Below, piece by piece: positions 47,289 through 60,789 of a stretch of DNA of 64,000 bases (the first letter of the stretch is position 1; every line of letters begins with the position of its first letter). The stretch covers positions 15,032,740 to 15,096,739 of the forward strand of contig JAVDOI010000006.1 in assembly GCA_032191485.1 (NCBI GenBank), written 5' to 3'. The notes under the pieces are model-generated. The model was not told where the DNA came from. It saw only the letters and a list, made by a program, of their open reading frames with translations, and ran no database searches. The stretch comes from Leptoclinus maculatus (Eukaryota; Chordata; Actinopteri; Perciformes; Stichaeidae). Position numbers and translations under genes: made by a program.

Positions 47289-49939
47289 TTGTAGTGGTGC
47301 ATGTCGCACACACTCATCCCCTCCTTCCTGCATCATAGCCCGCTGTTACCATCACACGTTCACGTAATACTCCCGTGAACAAGCTGACTTGTTGGAAATG
47401 CTCGAGGATCCTAAATCTCTCTCCAGGCACGCTGACTGTAAAATCAGTGGAAGAAAAAGTGAAGCCGCAACAGGAAAATACTGAAATAATAGATATAGCT
47501 GGATTATTGATTATTACCAGTTTACTTCATTGAAGGTAAGTAGACGCAATTTGCGTAATCTTTGGTTTAACCAGCATGAGATTGAAGTGAAGAATGTCGA
47601 GGAATGTTCTCTGAGCTTCATTCATACAGTAATTGACGTCTTGACCACCTCGCGTCCGAAAACGGAGGACGCGTGATTGGTTTCGAAAACTTTTGCGACG
47701 ATAACACATTTTCGGGTTAAAACATCAGACGTGCTCACGTGATTTAAGAAGCCTGCAGGAGTTTTCTGCAACATCAACCTAACCTGGGCGATGCGCAAAT
47801 AGCCTACCGTGTGTAAACTATCCAGCTGCTTGAGCGGTGAAGGTGTCAGTACATTACCAGTCCGTAATCGGTCACACTTGTGTTGCTGTTAAAGCCAAAG
47901 TTTGCGCATATTTCTGCTCATTGCGAGCCGCTCAACAAGTCCATTCACAAGCTGTGCTTTACAGTTCATAGAGACTTGCTCAAACTGCGCTTCGGATTTA
48001 CATAAGGCAATGCTGCTCATGCACTCAGACTGCAGCACCTCGTCAGTTCACATTTTCAGTCTTACAGTCTCGCGGTGTCCCTGCCTTCCTTGTCATTATT
48101 TGTCATCATTTCACACCCAAAAAGCTTGTGTTTGCAATAGCCACTTACTTTGCCAATGCTAAGCCACATACTTCATACACCCCAGAAGGTTGGAGGGCAA
48201 GTGCTCTGACAAGTCAGGATGTGAGGCTGCCTGTCATCTACTGAATAAACCATAAAACAGAGACACATAGAGGTCCTTCCTTGCAAGGGCTACAGTGTTG
48301 GGAATTTCAGCATTGGGAAAATGCACTTAGATCAATCACAGGGCATCACATCGATAGTCTAACATGCATGTAAACTGTGCAAAAAGTTTGGGAACCCTGC
48401 TGCACGGCCAGTTAGTAGATGTGATGAGAAGGAATCTTGTGTTGGAGCTCACTGAGAACAGGAAACACTTCGTAGGGCGTTTATAGACAAAAGTTGATGC
48501 TGTTGGAAATATTCATTGCTTATTTATGAATTTAACAAGATCTAATGTTTAAGGAAACCGATAGTGATATAACCCCTGATTTACAATAAGCTGCTCTATG
48601 TTCTACTGCTATTCAAAAATACTGCCACACACCTTTGTCTACTAAGCGTCTATTTTTTCTTTTCTCCTTTTAGCCTTGAAGGTTCATTCTGAGAAACAGT
48701 GAAAGACATCATTGAATAGAATATATAGAAGGCTTATTTGAATAGAGTTTCAGCCTTTTGTTTATGTAACAGGCTTCACACTAAATTGAATTTGTTACCT
48801 GGGTCGTGGTGTGTGTCATCGGGCATTCAGCTATAGATAATAAATAAATACAGCAGTCACATAAATGGGGCGCACAGTGTTTTCAGATTGACATGGTAAA
48901 ATAAATAAATGAAAAAACAATTATTTTGTATTATTAGTTTGGTTAGTATTCTGGATTTTGTTTTGTAAACTGTGTTTGAGTTTCAGCCACATGCAGTGTC
49001 AGTGGTCTTGGGCAGAAATGTCCATGAGTGCACAGAGAGCTAATTCTGCACAGACAGTGGTGCATACAGTAGCACTTGGTGACCATGGCAACAAAACAAC
49101 ATCAGAAGAAACTGGTCAGCTCAGCCAGTGATGCCCGAGAAGAGATGAATGGTCGACTCAATGCATAGCAGATTCAAGCACAAAGAAGGACTGATTCATA
49201 CTTCATCAAAATGTTCCTTTCTTTTCGGACACATTTCTCTGCTTCTGCTCAAGTCTGATATAATGTCCTTGAAAATTAGAGGTGTGAATGTGTTCTTTGT
49301 GTTCACAGCTAGAAAGTGCAACATTTAGGCCATAAATGAGGCATTGCAGGCTTTAAAAATTGGCTCCAACATCACCACCACCATCTGCCCCCTGTCACCA
49401 AGCCGTTCACTTTGAAGAAGCTCGTCTGTTGCCAAATCCTCGGCTCTCTCAGGCCTGCTGCCGCCGTCTGACATGGCTTTGACCAACAAACCTGAGTTCT
49501 AAAATAGCTAAAATAATGATTATGTTACCAAACCGCATGTGTTGGTATGGAGCAAATAAAAAAAGCACAATACTTATAATCTTAACCTACATCTTCATTC
49601 AGTGATCTAACATTATTATTGATTATTTCAAGTTAATTGAGATGGATCTTGTTGCCAAACTGCATTCAGAAGATGCTTCATGAATTTCAGTTGACAGGCT
49701 ACCTCATGAATGTCCTCTTACACTCCTACACACAGTTAACATTACATGTTCCCCCTTGCACACTTACAAAGTGCTACTAGGACATACAACCAACTATAAC
49801 AACAGTAAACAATACACATACCAATGAGCAGCTACTTCAAGGAATATCGTCATCCACGTTTCATCTCGGTTGCTTAGCACGCCTCAGCGTATCAAACCTA
49901 ACGTTAGCCAACTTGATTGACACTGAATTGATTATGCTT

Positions 49940-50370
49940 ATTGCCTCTCAACGGGACTCAACATGGCGACGACTGAGCCTGGAGCCAGTGACTAACAGCC
50001 AATGGTGCTAACAGTGCAAACAACAGTGGTGACAGAGCTTACAGTGTTTACCTGAAGGAGAACCGGATTGTGGGCGCAGCCGTCGGTCAGGACGGAGTTA
50101 TCAGCAGTAACCCGCCGCCGTATGAGTGCGGAGCAGAGCGGTGGCCGTGAGCCAACCGGTTGGGGCACGCTCACCAGCATTAACATGCACTGTAAGGCAA
50201 GCACGGCCAGCTGGCAGGCTATGTTAACAAAGCACAGAGAAACTCAGATAACAACACACACACAGAGAGAAAGGGACTTCATTTTCTGCTCAGATAAGCC
50301 CTAGATCTGGCTGTTTGCTGCTATAGTAATGGTCTGATTATCGAGTAGAGAACCTTTAATACATGCATCA
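49940..50370 (+). repeat. Dispersed repeat family B, copy 2
   Basis: Second copy of the repeat at 43277-43520, same orientation, with more sequence at the 3' side (to about AGAACCTTTAATACATG). Shared blocks include CTCAACATGGCGACGACTGA, GGTGCTAACAG, TGTTTACCTGAAGGAGAACC and GCAGAGCGGTGGCCGTGAGC. The family is one I have seen often in percomorph introns; class unknown. Confidence 0.65.
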
Positions 50371-50566
50371 AAATATTAGCACTACATCCATGTCACCCTG
50401 CCCTAAATTAAGACTGTTAAAGTGTGAATTTTAGATTAGATTTAGCACCTCTGTTAAGCCACTTGGAATGTTATTGAATGCCATTACAGAGAGCCAAGTC
50501 GCATCATCCTTTTAGGTACGATAGAGTCCAAGTGTCTAAGATGTTTTAAACTTTGTGCAAACAGAC

Positions 50567-50715
50567 TAGCATTTCAACTTTATCATTAGAGTTCATATGG
50601 ACAAAGACATAAGGCAAACATAGACATATAATAAGAGTGCTATTCTCATTGGATACTTGGTTGAACAGGATTTCAAATCTATTGGATAGTGGATCCAAAA
50701 GTGGGAGTTGTCAAT
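50567..50715. repeat. Dispersed repeat, copy 2 of 2
   Basis: A more diverged copy of the 27585-27780 repeat. Both run from a CAAACAGAC..CATTTCAAC start to an almost unbroken match around ATCTATTGGATAGTGGAT, in the same orientation. Confidence 0.55.
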
Positions 50716-53700
50716 GTCCAAGTGCCAAACACAGTGTATGGCCAAACCCCATGCAGCACAATCACAACAGGACCAAAATAATTATACAATTATGAATTCA
50801 ATCATGACGTTATTAACTGTGAAAACATACCATTATGCAACCATATTTCATTCATATTTTAATTATTTCCACATAACTTTGACCACATTATGAACAGTGT
50901 GAACTTTCTGTTCCACTTGTAAGTAGACCAAATTACATTTTTGTCCCTGATTTACAGTAGTAGTTGTAGCCTTTTTTAGTTTGTAACATTGCTCCTGTTA
51001 CTGCCAGCCCCTCTGTTATCCTGGGGGCAATAGCAATTTTGTTCAAAGTAAGTGTACACAAGCTGGTTTTATTCCGTAACACCCACCAATATAACCTTAA
51101 GTGCTTGGAAAAGCTGATCTGAACACTGGTGTAGGTGGCAGTAGGCCAATTACCCCTACTTCAGAAGCCCAGCCGCGATGGCTATTTCTCTCATTATAAC
51201 TCTCGTTACATTTTTCATTAAACCATGCAGTAAGTCATCATTTAAAAACATTACTCTATTTTACTGACATATAGAAGACATTATGCAAATTGCTAATTTT
51301 TGCAATGTGACTCTAGGTCTTATAGTTTGTATATTATTATGTTACTTGAAAACAAAATAATCTAAATTGAAGAGGTTTTACCGTTACCTTCTTTATGCTA
51401 CTGGGATATTAATTGGATACAGATTTGAAATCTGATTATCAAATGCAACAGCTCTGCGTTTGTCATTATCCTCCAAGGGTGTCCATAGTTTTAGTTTTCA
51501 CAATGCCGAGCTCTGCGACAGTCTGAATTTGGAACAGCATTTAGATTCCCATTAGTGAAGAACACTTCATTCAGATCTTTCAAAAGGCAAAGATAAAAGA
51601 GCCCTGATTCAGCAATAGTCAAGTGTTATCTATCTTTTTCTTCTTCTGGTGAAGGAGAGCAGCCTTTTATCTCTAAGATCGCTTTGAAATAGGGGGGAAA
51701 AAACAAGTGCGTGCAAAATTGTGTCTGACTTATCATTCTTCGTGTTTAGTCTTTGGTGCACCGTGGCACTGTGAGTCAAGCATCCAAGAACAGGTGAAGG
51801 GATGATTCATTGGGAGGGGAGATGATTAAAATAATAGTCTTGCATTAGTCTCGCCCCTTTAACTCTGCTTGTTATGCAGGGTATTGTATGTCTTTTGGGA
51901 GCTGGCTATTTGGTGGTGTGGTTATTTTTGAGAAACAGAGGCCACCGAAGATGAGAAGAAATATTACTCAGAAATGTCTTTTACTTTTGGAGTAATATTT
52001 AAACTTTAAACCCTTTCAAATGTGACCACTAATCTGACGATGTCTGTAAATTGAATACACCTTGAAAATCATTACTGAAGAGTTTAGGCATGATAAAAAG
52101 GAAATGAGGAGTAGTATTATTATCATATCTTGTGTGCATCATCTATGTGCTTATATTGGTCTGAACGAGAATTATGGCACAGGAGTGAGGCATTTATTAT
52201 TAAAATAAATAATTCTGGTACCCAGTTGTGTGAATTTAGGACGAGAGCCAGAACACACTAGGGTGAGTGTGGGTATTGTTCTTGCAGGGATCATGTAGAA
52301 GATGTGATTTAGTCGGAGCATATAATGCTTATCATACTCCAGACTAATTGTCAACCAGCAGCCCTCCTCTTCAGGACGGACGGGCATGCTGTTGTGCGCC
52401 ACACTTTGATCAGGCAAGTGGTGTTCTGACATACATCATTGTTTGGACTAGAGCGCCACAGGAAGAGATGGACTGTGTGTTTAAGTAGTTTGCAACATTC
52501 TCCGACCCTCTTTACTCACAATGTGTTCTTTACTTGTGCATACTTCTGGGGGAAAAAATGATTGTGTGGGACGAACTTAAACAATAAACGTAATGGCTGA
52601 ATAGAAGAGACTTGATCCCTTTGGCTATTCCAAGTTGACTTCCAAATTCAACAAAAAGATTAATGACAGACAGACATTAGAGATGTTATCAGTAGCCTAA
52701 TATGAAAAAAAATTGAAATACATAAATGAATTTGTATTAAACTGTATTTCACCTCTGTAAAAATACAGCATCTGTTTGATATTCACTGCACCACTTTTGG
52801 AATTCAGTATTGAATATGGCAGGGAATTTGTTTTTACCTCAAATTACTTTTTTGTCACTTCTTGATGCTCTTTCTTTGGCAATAACCCAAATGTAGATCA
52901 CTACATACGTGGCCCTGCTAAGAAATTTGGATAGCATCAGATGCAAGTAACAGATCTTGTTATTGAGATGAGCACTTATGGATGGAAGTATTACCATAAA
53001 TGTACTAAAATTGTATCTTGTTTTGCTTTGTGTAGATCTTCTGGCAGAAGATGGTTTAACACAGCGTTTCTGTTGATGCGTGACATGCCTGTCCTTGAGA
53101 AACAAGTTCTCAGTTTGAGCACATACTTGTTGTCATTTCACACTTCATACTAATGGATTGGCAGCTTTTCATAACAGAAAGGGTAAAGTTACCAATTTCA
53201 GATTATTTCTCTCAGTCCAATGAACATGTTGAGGTACTTTAGTAACGTCTTATGATTATTAACCAACGCCACTGAAAATTGTTGAAAGACAAAGTATTCA
53301 ATACGAACTGACTGGCAGGTTTAAAGACTTGACTACACTGACACACGTTGACCTATCCCATGTCAAGAAAAGGTCATGCAATCTGTCTTCGGGGGAAGAA
53401 AGAGACCTGAAGCACTGGAGCACAGCTACTTCAATAACCTGTTATTAATGTATAGGATTGTATCCAAATTAATCAAAAACTCTGTATGTTTTTCTCCCTG
53501 CTGTATGTGGATCAAAGACAGATAAGCTCCATTAAATTAGTATCAATAAAGAGGCTAAAATGAGGAACATCAGTGGAAACAAACTCTCTTAAGTTATAAT
53601 AACCAAGCAATTTGCACAAGTTAATTCTTTTTATAATGAGCTCCACAGCAGAGATCTGAGAAGACTGGATCCTAGAGTAATGAGTCCCCTTGTGGGCAGT

Positions 53701-55858
53701 AGCACACTGCATACACTGACTACAGCCTACTGTCTTCAACTAAAGGGCTTTCTCTTGATTCACAAAACACGAGATCTTCTCCACGAGACCTTCTGCTTTG
53801 TTGCCTGCAAGTAATAAACAGTAATAAAGCACATAAATAGACCGTCTCCTTATTGCAGTCTTCAAAAAACATGTTTTCATATTTGTAAGACCACTCTTTG
53901 TTGTACTGCCGATGGATGCTAAAGCCTCTGATAGGGTCTTGACTGAGGCTCCAGACAGCACCTCAGTCAGAATTTTTTTTCTACTCCCACTCTCTCGTGC
54001 TGGCTGCCTTTTCTTCTGTGAGGCCTGCCAAAAAAGTGGGTCTCTTTTCCCATACAAGCATCCTGTTTCACCAGTAATATTTAGCTGCTAGTGGTGGACC
54101 CATATAGTGCTCTGATGTGCAGCTGCAGCGATTCGAGTCGACCTCATTTCAAGTTGTAACTCCACTTCTGCATTTGACTGCACCGAAATGGTTCACTTGT
54201 AACTAGGATTTACTAAAAGCATGTATCAGAATGTTACTAAAGAAGTATACATTTCATTCAAAACACTGGAGGCCTAATTGCCCAAGCTACATCAGATAAA
54301 CATGTTAGAGCAAATAAGCCAGTGTTACAGCCCCCTATGGTCATGGTACAGTTCTTCAGGTTTCATTGTGGGGGAAAAAGCAGCGGGTTATGTTATGTTA
54401 TTTATTAATTTATGTATTTAGTGAGACTGTGAAATTGGCATAAAAACGTGTTAAAGGACTTCATGTGGGTGAACTTCATTTATTGGGCTTTTTATTACAG
54501 TTAGAAATGTTATGTTGAATGCAATGATTTATCCTGCAGTGTGTTCAGATATACAGTCAGATGTGTTACCTTGCAGTTTGACTTAGAGTGTAAATATAAT
54601 TTTTTATACCGTATTTGAGTACAAAGTATGGTATGGTTGGATAAAAAGAAAATATATACTCGGAGAGTATAAATTTGTCTGCCATCATAGATTTTTTCCA
54701 TAGCATAAACATTGTGGTATCACTTTACAGTAATATCTCTGGTTGTATCAATCCATTGTGGGCAATGTTGCAAATCAGCGAGCAGCTCTGCTTTATGGCA
54801 ATATTGTTTTTAATATTTTTGCATCGATGATGTAACTATTTTAATTTAAACTAAATTATATCTCAAAGTGCACACTATGATACAATATTTTATCCATATT
54901 GCTGCATATTAAACAGTATGTAATCATGCAATAGTTTGTAATTCATATAGTTGTTATGCTGACTCAATTTTCAAACATTTAGTTATCAGTTGATTGTGAT
55001 GAGCACCTCAGCGAATGTGAAAACTGTGGTCTAGTCTGAAGCATTATGACTGAGTAGTTACAACTTCATCTTTCCCCGACTTGCATTAATTAATACACAA
55101 AACTCTTCTACGTCCGTTCCTCCAGCTTTCACAACGTTCCAAATTATTTCAAGATAAAAATAAACAGGAGACAAAAGTTACAGCAACAGCACAGGGTCAA
55201 GTTCATCTGAATATTTTTCCTGTAGAAAGCAGACAGATGAATAATGCTACAGCTGCTGCTGCTGCAGTACAGAGCTGACTCACTGCAGAGTGGAAAGAAA
55301 CAAGCCTGGCAGTCTGACGGAGTTCACTGAGGATGATTATGTTATTCAAAAATTTCATTTTTTGTTGTTGTTTTTCTCATGTGGTAATTTGAAATAATTT
55401 TCTCCCACAAGCTCAATTACACTTACCTATTCTCATATGTATGATCAAAAAGGTTTCAGAGAAATAAATAACCATGTGCCTACACTGCTCCCTATGAATG
55501 TGTGCATTGATTTACTGCATTGATTTTGTTTTAAGTGCCTTCACTGAGCAACAGTTTCCCCCATTTCTAAAACTCCCGTTAATTAAACTGTTTATTTCTC
55601 TGTCAAGCAATTTGTTCTGCTTCTTTTTTTTTACAACATTACATTTACAGTAATATTGTTTTATGTTATACAGTAATGAGCACACAACTCAAGCTCTGTG
55701 GGCTTTTTGATTCACCTGTGTTCAGATCCACTTTGTACTGTGGAGATGCACGTCCGTCAAAATGATGCTCTACTATTCAGGTGATTGTAACATGTTGCAC
55801 ATTCTTCAACAGGTTGTGTTGTGGCAGGAAATTCCCCGGCTATAGGGCACGAGCTGCC

Positions 55859-58800
55859 ATGCCATTTGGTTGTCTGACACTCGGGGAGAAGAAGGATTAC
55901 AGCAATCCCTCAGATGTGGCCGACAAATATGACCTCGGGCAAATTGTTAAATCGTGAGTACATCTATGTTGTAATGTTGATGAGTAAAGACTTTCAAGAG
56001 ATCTGCCCAAAAATATGATGTACGTGTCTTCTTTCCTCATTTCAACAGAGAGGAGTTTTGTGAGATATTCCGGGCAAAGGATAGGAACACCTTGAAAATG
56101 TACACCTGTAAAAAGTTCCACAAAAAGGATGGAAGGAAAGTGAGGAAAGCTGCCAAGAATGAGATAATGATCTTAAAGATGTAAGTGAAGCCCTCCTCAT
56201 TATAGATGCCTGAGGAACTGTCCTGGCACCGAGACAAAGTGTAATCACAAATGATCAGCATTATTATGGATTCAGGTCGAGCTAAAGGCAAAGCAAAAGC
56301 TCAAAAACCAACATCCTGAAATTTTGCCTTTGGACATTCTTAGAGTAATACACAAAGAGGAGTGTAATGATATTGTAGATTTTTGTTAACAAATGTAATG
56401 AAAATAACATCAGTTACTAATTTTACCTTAACAGACCTGAATTTCCAACATAAGACCATATGGCTCTATAGCTTGTACTACGCATTTGATTTTTAACACC
56501 ACTTACCTCCCTCTATTCTCCTTTTTTTCTGCTTTTCAAAGGATAAAACATCATAACATCCTCCAGCTGGTTGACACTTTTGAAACTAAGAAAGAGTACT
56601 TCCTTTTTCTGGAGCTGTGAGTATTATTAGAGGCACTTGAGATATATGTTGGCGCAGACTGGTTTGCACTGTACTTCCCCGACTGTGTTGTTATTCAATA
56701 AGTGACATGCATTCAATTTGGATGTCCCGTCTCTCCAGCGCTACAGGCAGAGAGGTGTTTGACTGGATCTTAGATCAAGGATACTACTCCGAGAGGGACA
56801 CCAGCAATGTTATGAGGCAGGTGTTGGAAGCTGTAGCGTACCTGCACTCTCTGAAAATTGTCCACAGAAATCTTAAGGTATATTACACTGCTGACACCTA
56901 GTGAAAAAAAGTAGCATTTCCACCCAGGCCAATATATGATATACAGTATATGATATATATATATATATATATAATAATATATATACATATATAATAACTG
57001 CTCTTTGGGAATGCTTTCCAGTTCGATTAACCTGTATTTGTTTACTCATACAGCTGGAGAACTTGGTGTACTTTAATCGTTTGAAGCACTCCAAAATTGT
57101 TATCAGTGACTTCCAGTTGGCAAAACTGGAAAATGGACTCATCAAGGACCCATGTGGAACCCCAGAATATCTTGGTAAGTGACATAAAACCTGAATGCAG
57201 TTTAAACTAACTTCACTTGATATGTGTGTAGTCGTATAAAAACAAATGTTTCTATTCTGTTGCTCAGCTCCTGAGGTGGTCGGGAGGCAGAGATATGGAA
57301 GACCTGTTGACTGTTGGGCCATAGGTGTCACCATGTATATACTGTAAGTGCTCACAAATATACAACAGTCATTTTCTAATGTATATTTAAGTGACTTTAT
57401 CAAGATGTATGTTGTCCTATAATGCTCTCATTCTGCCAACTCAATAGTTTGTCTGGAAACCCTCCTTTCTATGATGATGCTGATGAAGGTGATGATCGTG
57501 ATAAGAATCTTTTTCTAAAGATTTTGTCAGGGGACTACGAGTTTGACTCACCATATTGGGATGACATTTCAGATTCTGGTAAGAGATAATTAGTTTACTG
57601 AAATGCATATCAATGTGATCCTATTTCACAGATGGTGTGTTCAGAGTTGGAATTTTGGCAAGCAAGTTTAAATGTTATTTATTTCATTTTTTTACAGCCA
57701 AAAACTTAGTGGCATCTTTGATGGAAGTGGACCAAGATCAGCGATTAACTGCACAGGAAGCTATTGCTCATGAATGGTAAAAAAAAAAATGATATTATAT
57801 AAATGGTCACACCAACAAAACTTAAGTGATGAACTTTGTAATACAGGAACCACAAATATAATAACATGCTGGAAAAAAATAATCCTCTTGTTCCTTCTCT
57901 CAGGATTTCTGGAAATGCTGCCTCTGACAAGAACATCAAGGATGGCGTTTGTGCACAAATAGAAAAGAACTTTGCCAAAGCCAAATGGAAGGTATTGTTT
58001 CTCATATATCTCATACATTTTTGCTCATATATCATTAATCATTGCACATGTTGGACAAAATGTTCATGATCAGGACCCATATTACCACCATTCTAAACTG
58101 AATACATATTAATATACACATAGTATTCACTGCTATTAGCAACCATTACATCTACAATAAGTTGCGGTAACAATTCCGTATGTTATCCATACAGACGTTT
58201 TTCCCCTCATCCAATTTGACTTAAAGTTTAAAACAAGGTTTATTTTATATTGTTGCATACTATTAGGGATTTTACTGAAGCCTGTTTTTTCCCAAAAAGC
58301 AAGTGTGCATTGCACAGAGAAAGAGAGATAGATACTATGAATTTAGCCTTAAAGATGTAACAAAAAAAGTTAGTGATCAAAGTAGAAGGAGGCACACCAC
58401 CAAAGCAGCAACAACTGTACACCTTCATATTTCTATCAAAATGTCTTTCATTTCAGTCAGAACCCTTCATCAGAGCGTGCATCAGGATCAATCTATAACA
58501 TGTGTTGTGTCACTTAATTTGACCCTAGCATATTTTAATTATTCACAGAAAGCTGTTAGAGTGACCACCCTCATGAAGAGACTTCGGGCGTCTGATCAGG
58601 GAGATTCTGGGGCCTCCGGTCTCGCTGCAGGGGCTGCAGCCGACCCCGACGCACCCGGTGGGGCTCCTGCTCCTCCAGCTGGCAGCAGTGATGGTGTTGC
58701 TGCCAGCATAAAGGCTGCTCTTAGTGAAAAGGTTCCTGACACACAGACTGACAGCATCTCTGCACTCTCCCTGCCCAGTGCAGCCAGACCGGAAGAGCAG

Positions 58801-58863
58801 CCACCACCGCCGCGGTGCAATGGAGATGTTCCCCAAATGTTGCCACAAGGAAAGGGAGACTAG
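55859..58863 (+). CDS. camkv: CaM kinase-like vesicle-associated protein (pseudokinase)
   Basis: CAMKV is a vesicle-associated, calmodulin-binding pseudokinase of neurons that supports dendritic spines. Exons: 55859-55953, 56049-56180, 56542-56616, 56739-56877, 57054-57174, 57268-57343, 57448-57578, 57698-57776, 57904-57991, 58549-58863; together 416 codons plus TAG. The start MPFGCLTLGEKKDYS is nearly that of mammalian CAMKV. Pseudokinase features: no glycine-rich loop (GQIVKSEEF), HRN instead of HRD at 143-145, and DFQ instead of DFG at 166-168. The lysine pair K53-K54 and CGTPEYLAPEVV are kept. The KNFAKAKWKKAVRVTTLMKR stretch around residues 303-322 is the calmodulin-binding-type helix. 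The Ala/Pro-rich tail is about 95 residues, much shorter than the repeat-rich mammalian tail. The ATG exon begins at an acceptor (55811-55812), so a noncoding exon lies upstream. Confidence 0.95.
56951..56996. repeat. (TA)n tract in camkv intron
   Basis: Alternating TA units with few interruptions, located between the HRN exon and the DFQ exon. Confidence 0.9.
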
Positions 58864-60010
58864 GCATCAAACAAATACAAGAAGAGGACCCTTGCCAACC
58901 AACAAAAATATGCTAGTAGAGCCACTAAATGTGGCTTGATGATACCATGTCTATGCTGTTCGACTACCCCCCAGTTTGCAGAGTTATTTCATAACACCAT
59001 GCATTTCATCATTTTTGCCTTCTGTAGTGATTGGTCTATTGAATAGTGTTCTCTACTCTCCCTTGTTATGTTGTGTACGAGTCTATTTAAAGCTAGTGGC
59101 AAAGTAGCTCTTCTGTTGTTTCCTTTTCCCTAAAATCTGTAAAAAAAAAATCTGTAATTTTGTGAAATCATTTAGGTGTATTTGTTGCTTTCAACAAATT
59201 GCTACTTTTCAGCTTCAGAAATAACAATCCTGAGTTTCTGTTTTGTGACTTAAAATTATGAGTTGAGAGATTTAATTAATTGACCATATCAAGGTTTAAA
59301 AAATTCGTTAATTTATTAAAACACTTCAAACCGGTTTGAGTTAACTCTTCAGAAACCATGCCTCTAATTGGAAAACATTTACAGTTATATATATTTGATT
59401 AAAAAAAATGTAAATACCTTTGATTCACTGATGAACTGTCTTGAAAGTATTCTAAAAAGTTATTACGTAACAATCAGATCCAGTCAACGATTAGGGGATT
59501 CCACTTAACAAAGAGACAGACGTCTGCTGATTTATCTTCAGTGCAGTACAACTTCAGTCAACTTACAATTTTAAGGCAGAAAGAAAGCATATTTTTAAGT
59601 TAAAGTGCCTTAATATTTGTTGCAGTAATGTACTGTGCTGAAATGTTTTAAAAGGAACAACTTGAATATTATTACTTACTGATTTCTTTTAAATGTTTTA
59701 GCTGCCCTTCTGTTTAGTTTTACGCTGCTGTATTGATTCTTGTTTTCCGTCCTGTTTGACTCTATAACACAGAAAAAAATATTTAGAGCGTTGTATGTGA
59801 AGTGATGTTTTAGCTGTCGTGTTGTTGTGTTGTCGCTTGTAATAAGAACATTTCAGAGTTTATAGCTGAGTCCATATACTGTACCACTATGTATTTTTGC
59901 ATTGTAAACATGTGTATTTTTTTATTTACGTGTATATTTAGCAACATTTAGCTGAGCTAACTGGTTGCTACTACGCTTGTGAATGAATAAAATGAGCAAT
60001 ACTGATATTG
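58864..60010 (+). other. camkv 3' untranslated region
   Basis: About 1.1 kb of AT-rich sequence follows the TAG, ending near AATAAA at 59986-59991 with a downstream GT-rich stretch (CTGTGACATT, AGTTGTCTCT). The region 60010-60760 between this and rbm6 shows no gene. Confidence 0.55.
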
Positions 60011-60770
60011 CTGAAACTGTGACATTATTTCTCAAGTTGTCTCTCACTGACAGTGTTAGTATGGGACATCTCAGGCCACGCCACCAACCACCATTTCACT
60101 TTCATCCAACTTTTTTATTGTGAAAAATGCAAGCAGTCTTGGTCCTCTTAAGAACAGTGTTACAGAATATATTTCTGTATACTTTTTTGGTCAGTATTTC
60201 AAAAAGAAAACATTTCAGAATTGATATTGGTCAATACTGGTGCTTCAAGATGCTTGTTCGTCAAAAGAAGATTAACACAAATTTTAGAGGGTAAAACCAA
60301 GATTTTTGCGTAGTTATTTTCAATTAACACACAATTAATAATGCATTTCACATATGTATAGATGTGCATATTTTCCACTTAAGACTTAAAAGCCATATCA
60401 AAAGTAGACCTTTGTTATAGCTTTTAGGGACTGATATAGGCCATAATCATTTTTTTTTTAATTAAGCAAACTACCCAGTGGCCAATTAAATAGCAGAGGA
60501 ACTGTTATTTCAACTAAAATGGATCTGGACTTCAATTTGACAGGTGTGTGGTGTATCAAGAAATAGTTTGATGAATGTCAATATAAGCTCTTGCACTGAT
60601 TTTGCCACTATGATTTGTTTATTTAAAGATGAAATATATGTCTGTATATATAGATATACTACTTGTCATTGCTCCTTGCATGACAAAACATGATTTAAAA
60701 AAAAAAAATTGTATCAAGGTCGAGCCATGCATACTGCACAATCGAATGTGACAGTAGTTGCATTAAATAA

Positions 60771-60786
60771 CCGCTGGATGGCAGCA
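60771..60786 (+). promoter_or_regulatory. CTCF-like site at the rbm6 promoter
   Basis: CCGCTGGATGGCAGCA resembles the CCGCNNGATGGCAG form of the CTCF core. It lies about 180 bp upstream of the proposed donor of the rbm6 noncoding exon. Motif only. Confidence 0.35.
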
Positions 60787-60789
60787 ATT

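Larger units (their letters stand above)
41233..49092. promoter_or_regulatory. Cluster of RFX X-box-like palindromes upstream of camkv
   Basis: Fourteen-base matches to the X-box (ideal GTTGCCATGGCAAC) are: GTTGCTATGACAAC at 41233, GTAGCCATGGTAAC at 42456, GTTTCTATGACAAC at 43791, GCAGCCATGGTAAC at 44305, GTTACTATGGTGAC at 45143, and GTGACCATGGCAAC at 49079. Several are not in recognised repeats. Regulation of camkv (or of anything) by RFX is inference only. Confidence 0.35.
34290..55858. other. Long intergenic interval between mst1r and camkv
   Basis: After the mst1r 3' end I find no coding exon across about 21 kb. It holds a CTCF-like site (34931-34946), microsatellites at 36411, 44110 and 47221, a LINE remnant at 38395, repeats at 42962, 43277, 49940 and 50567, and a run of RFX X-box-like palindromes between 41233 and 49092. 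camkv must have at least one noncoding first exon here, because its ATG exon starts at a splice acceptor (55811-55812); I cannot locate that exon. Human MON1A, which lies in this neighbourhood, is not present. Confidence 0.6.

Noticed and set aside
46924..47313. A 129-residue cysteine/valine-rich minus-strand open frame
   Set aside because: The repeated CVCVCV is translation of the (CA)n microsatellite.
53740..54057. A 105-residue minus-strand open frame with a basic N-terminus
   Set aside because: No known domain, no supporting splice sites or neighbours; could be old repeat sequence, but nothing supports a gene.
58303..58863. A 186-residue plus-strand open frame starting in front of the last camkv exon
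   Set aside because: Only the part from 58549 is exon; the start is intronic and the acceptor ATTCACAG joins correctly to the previous exon.
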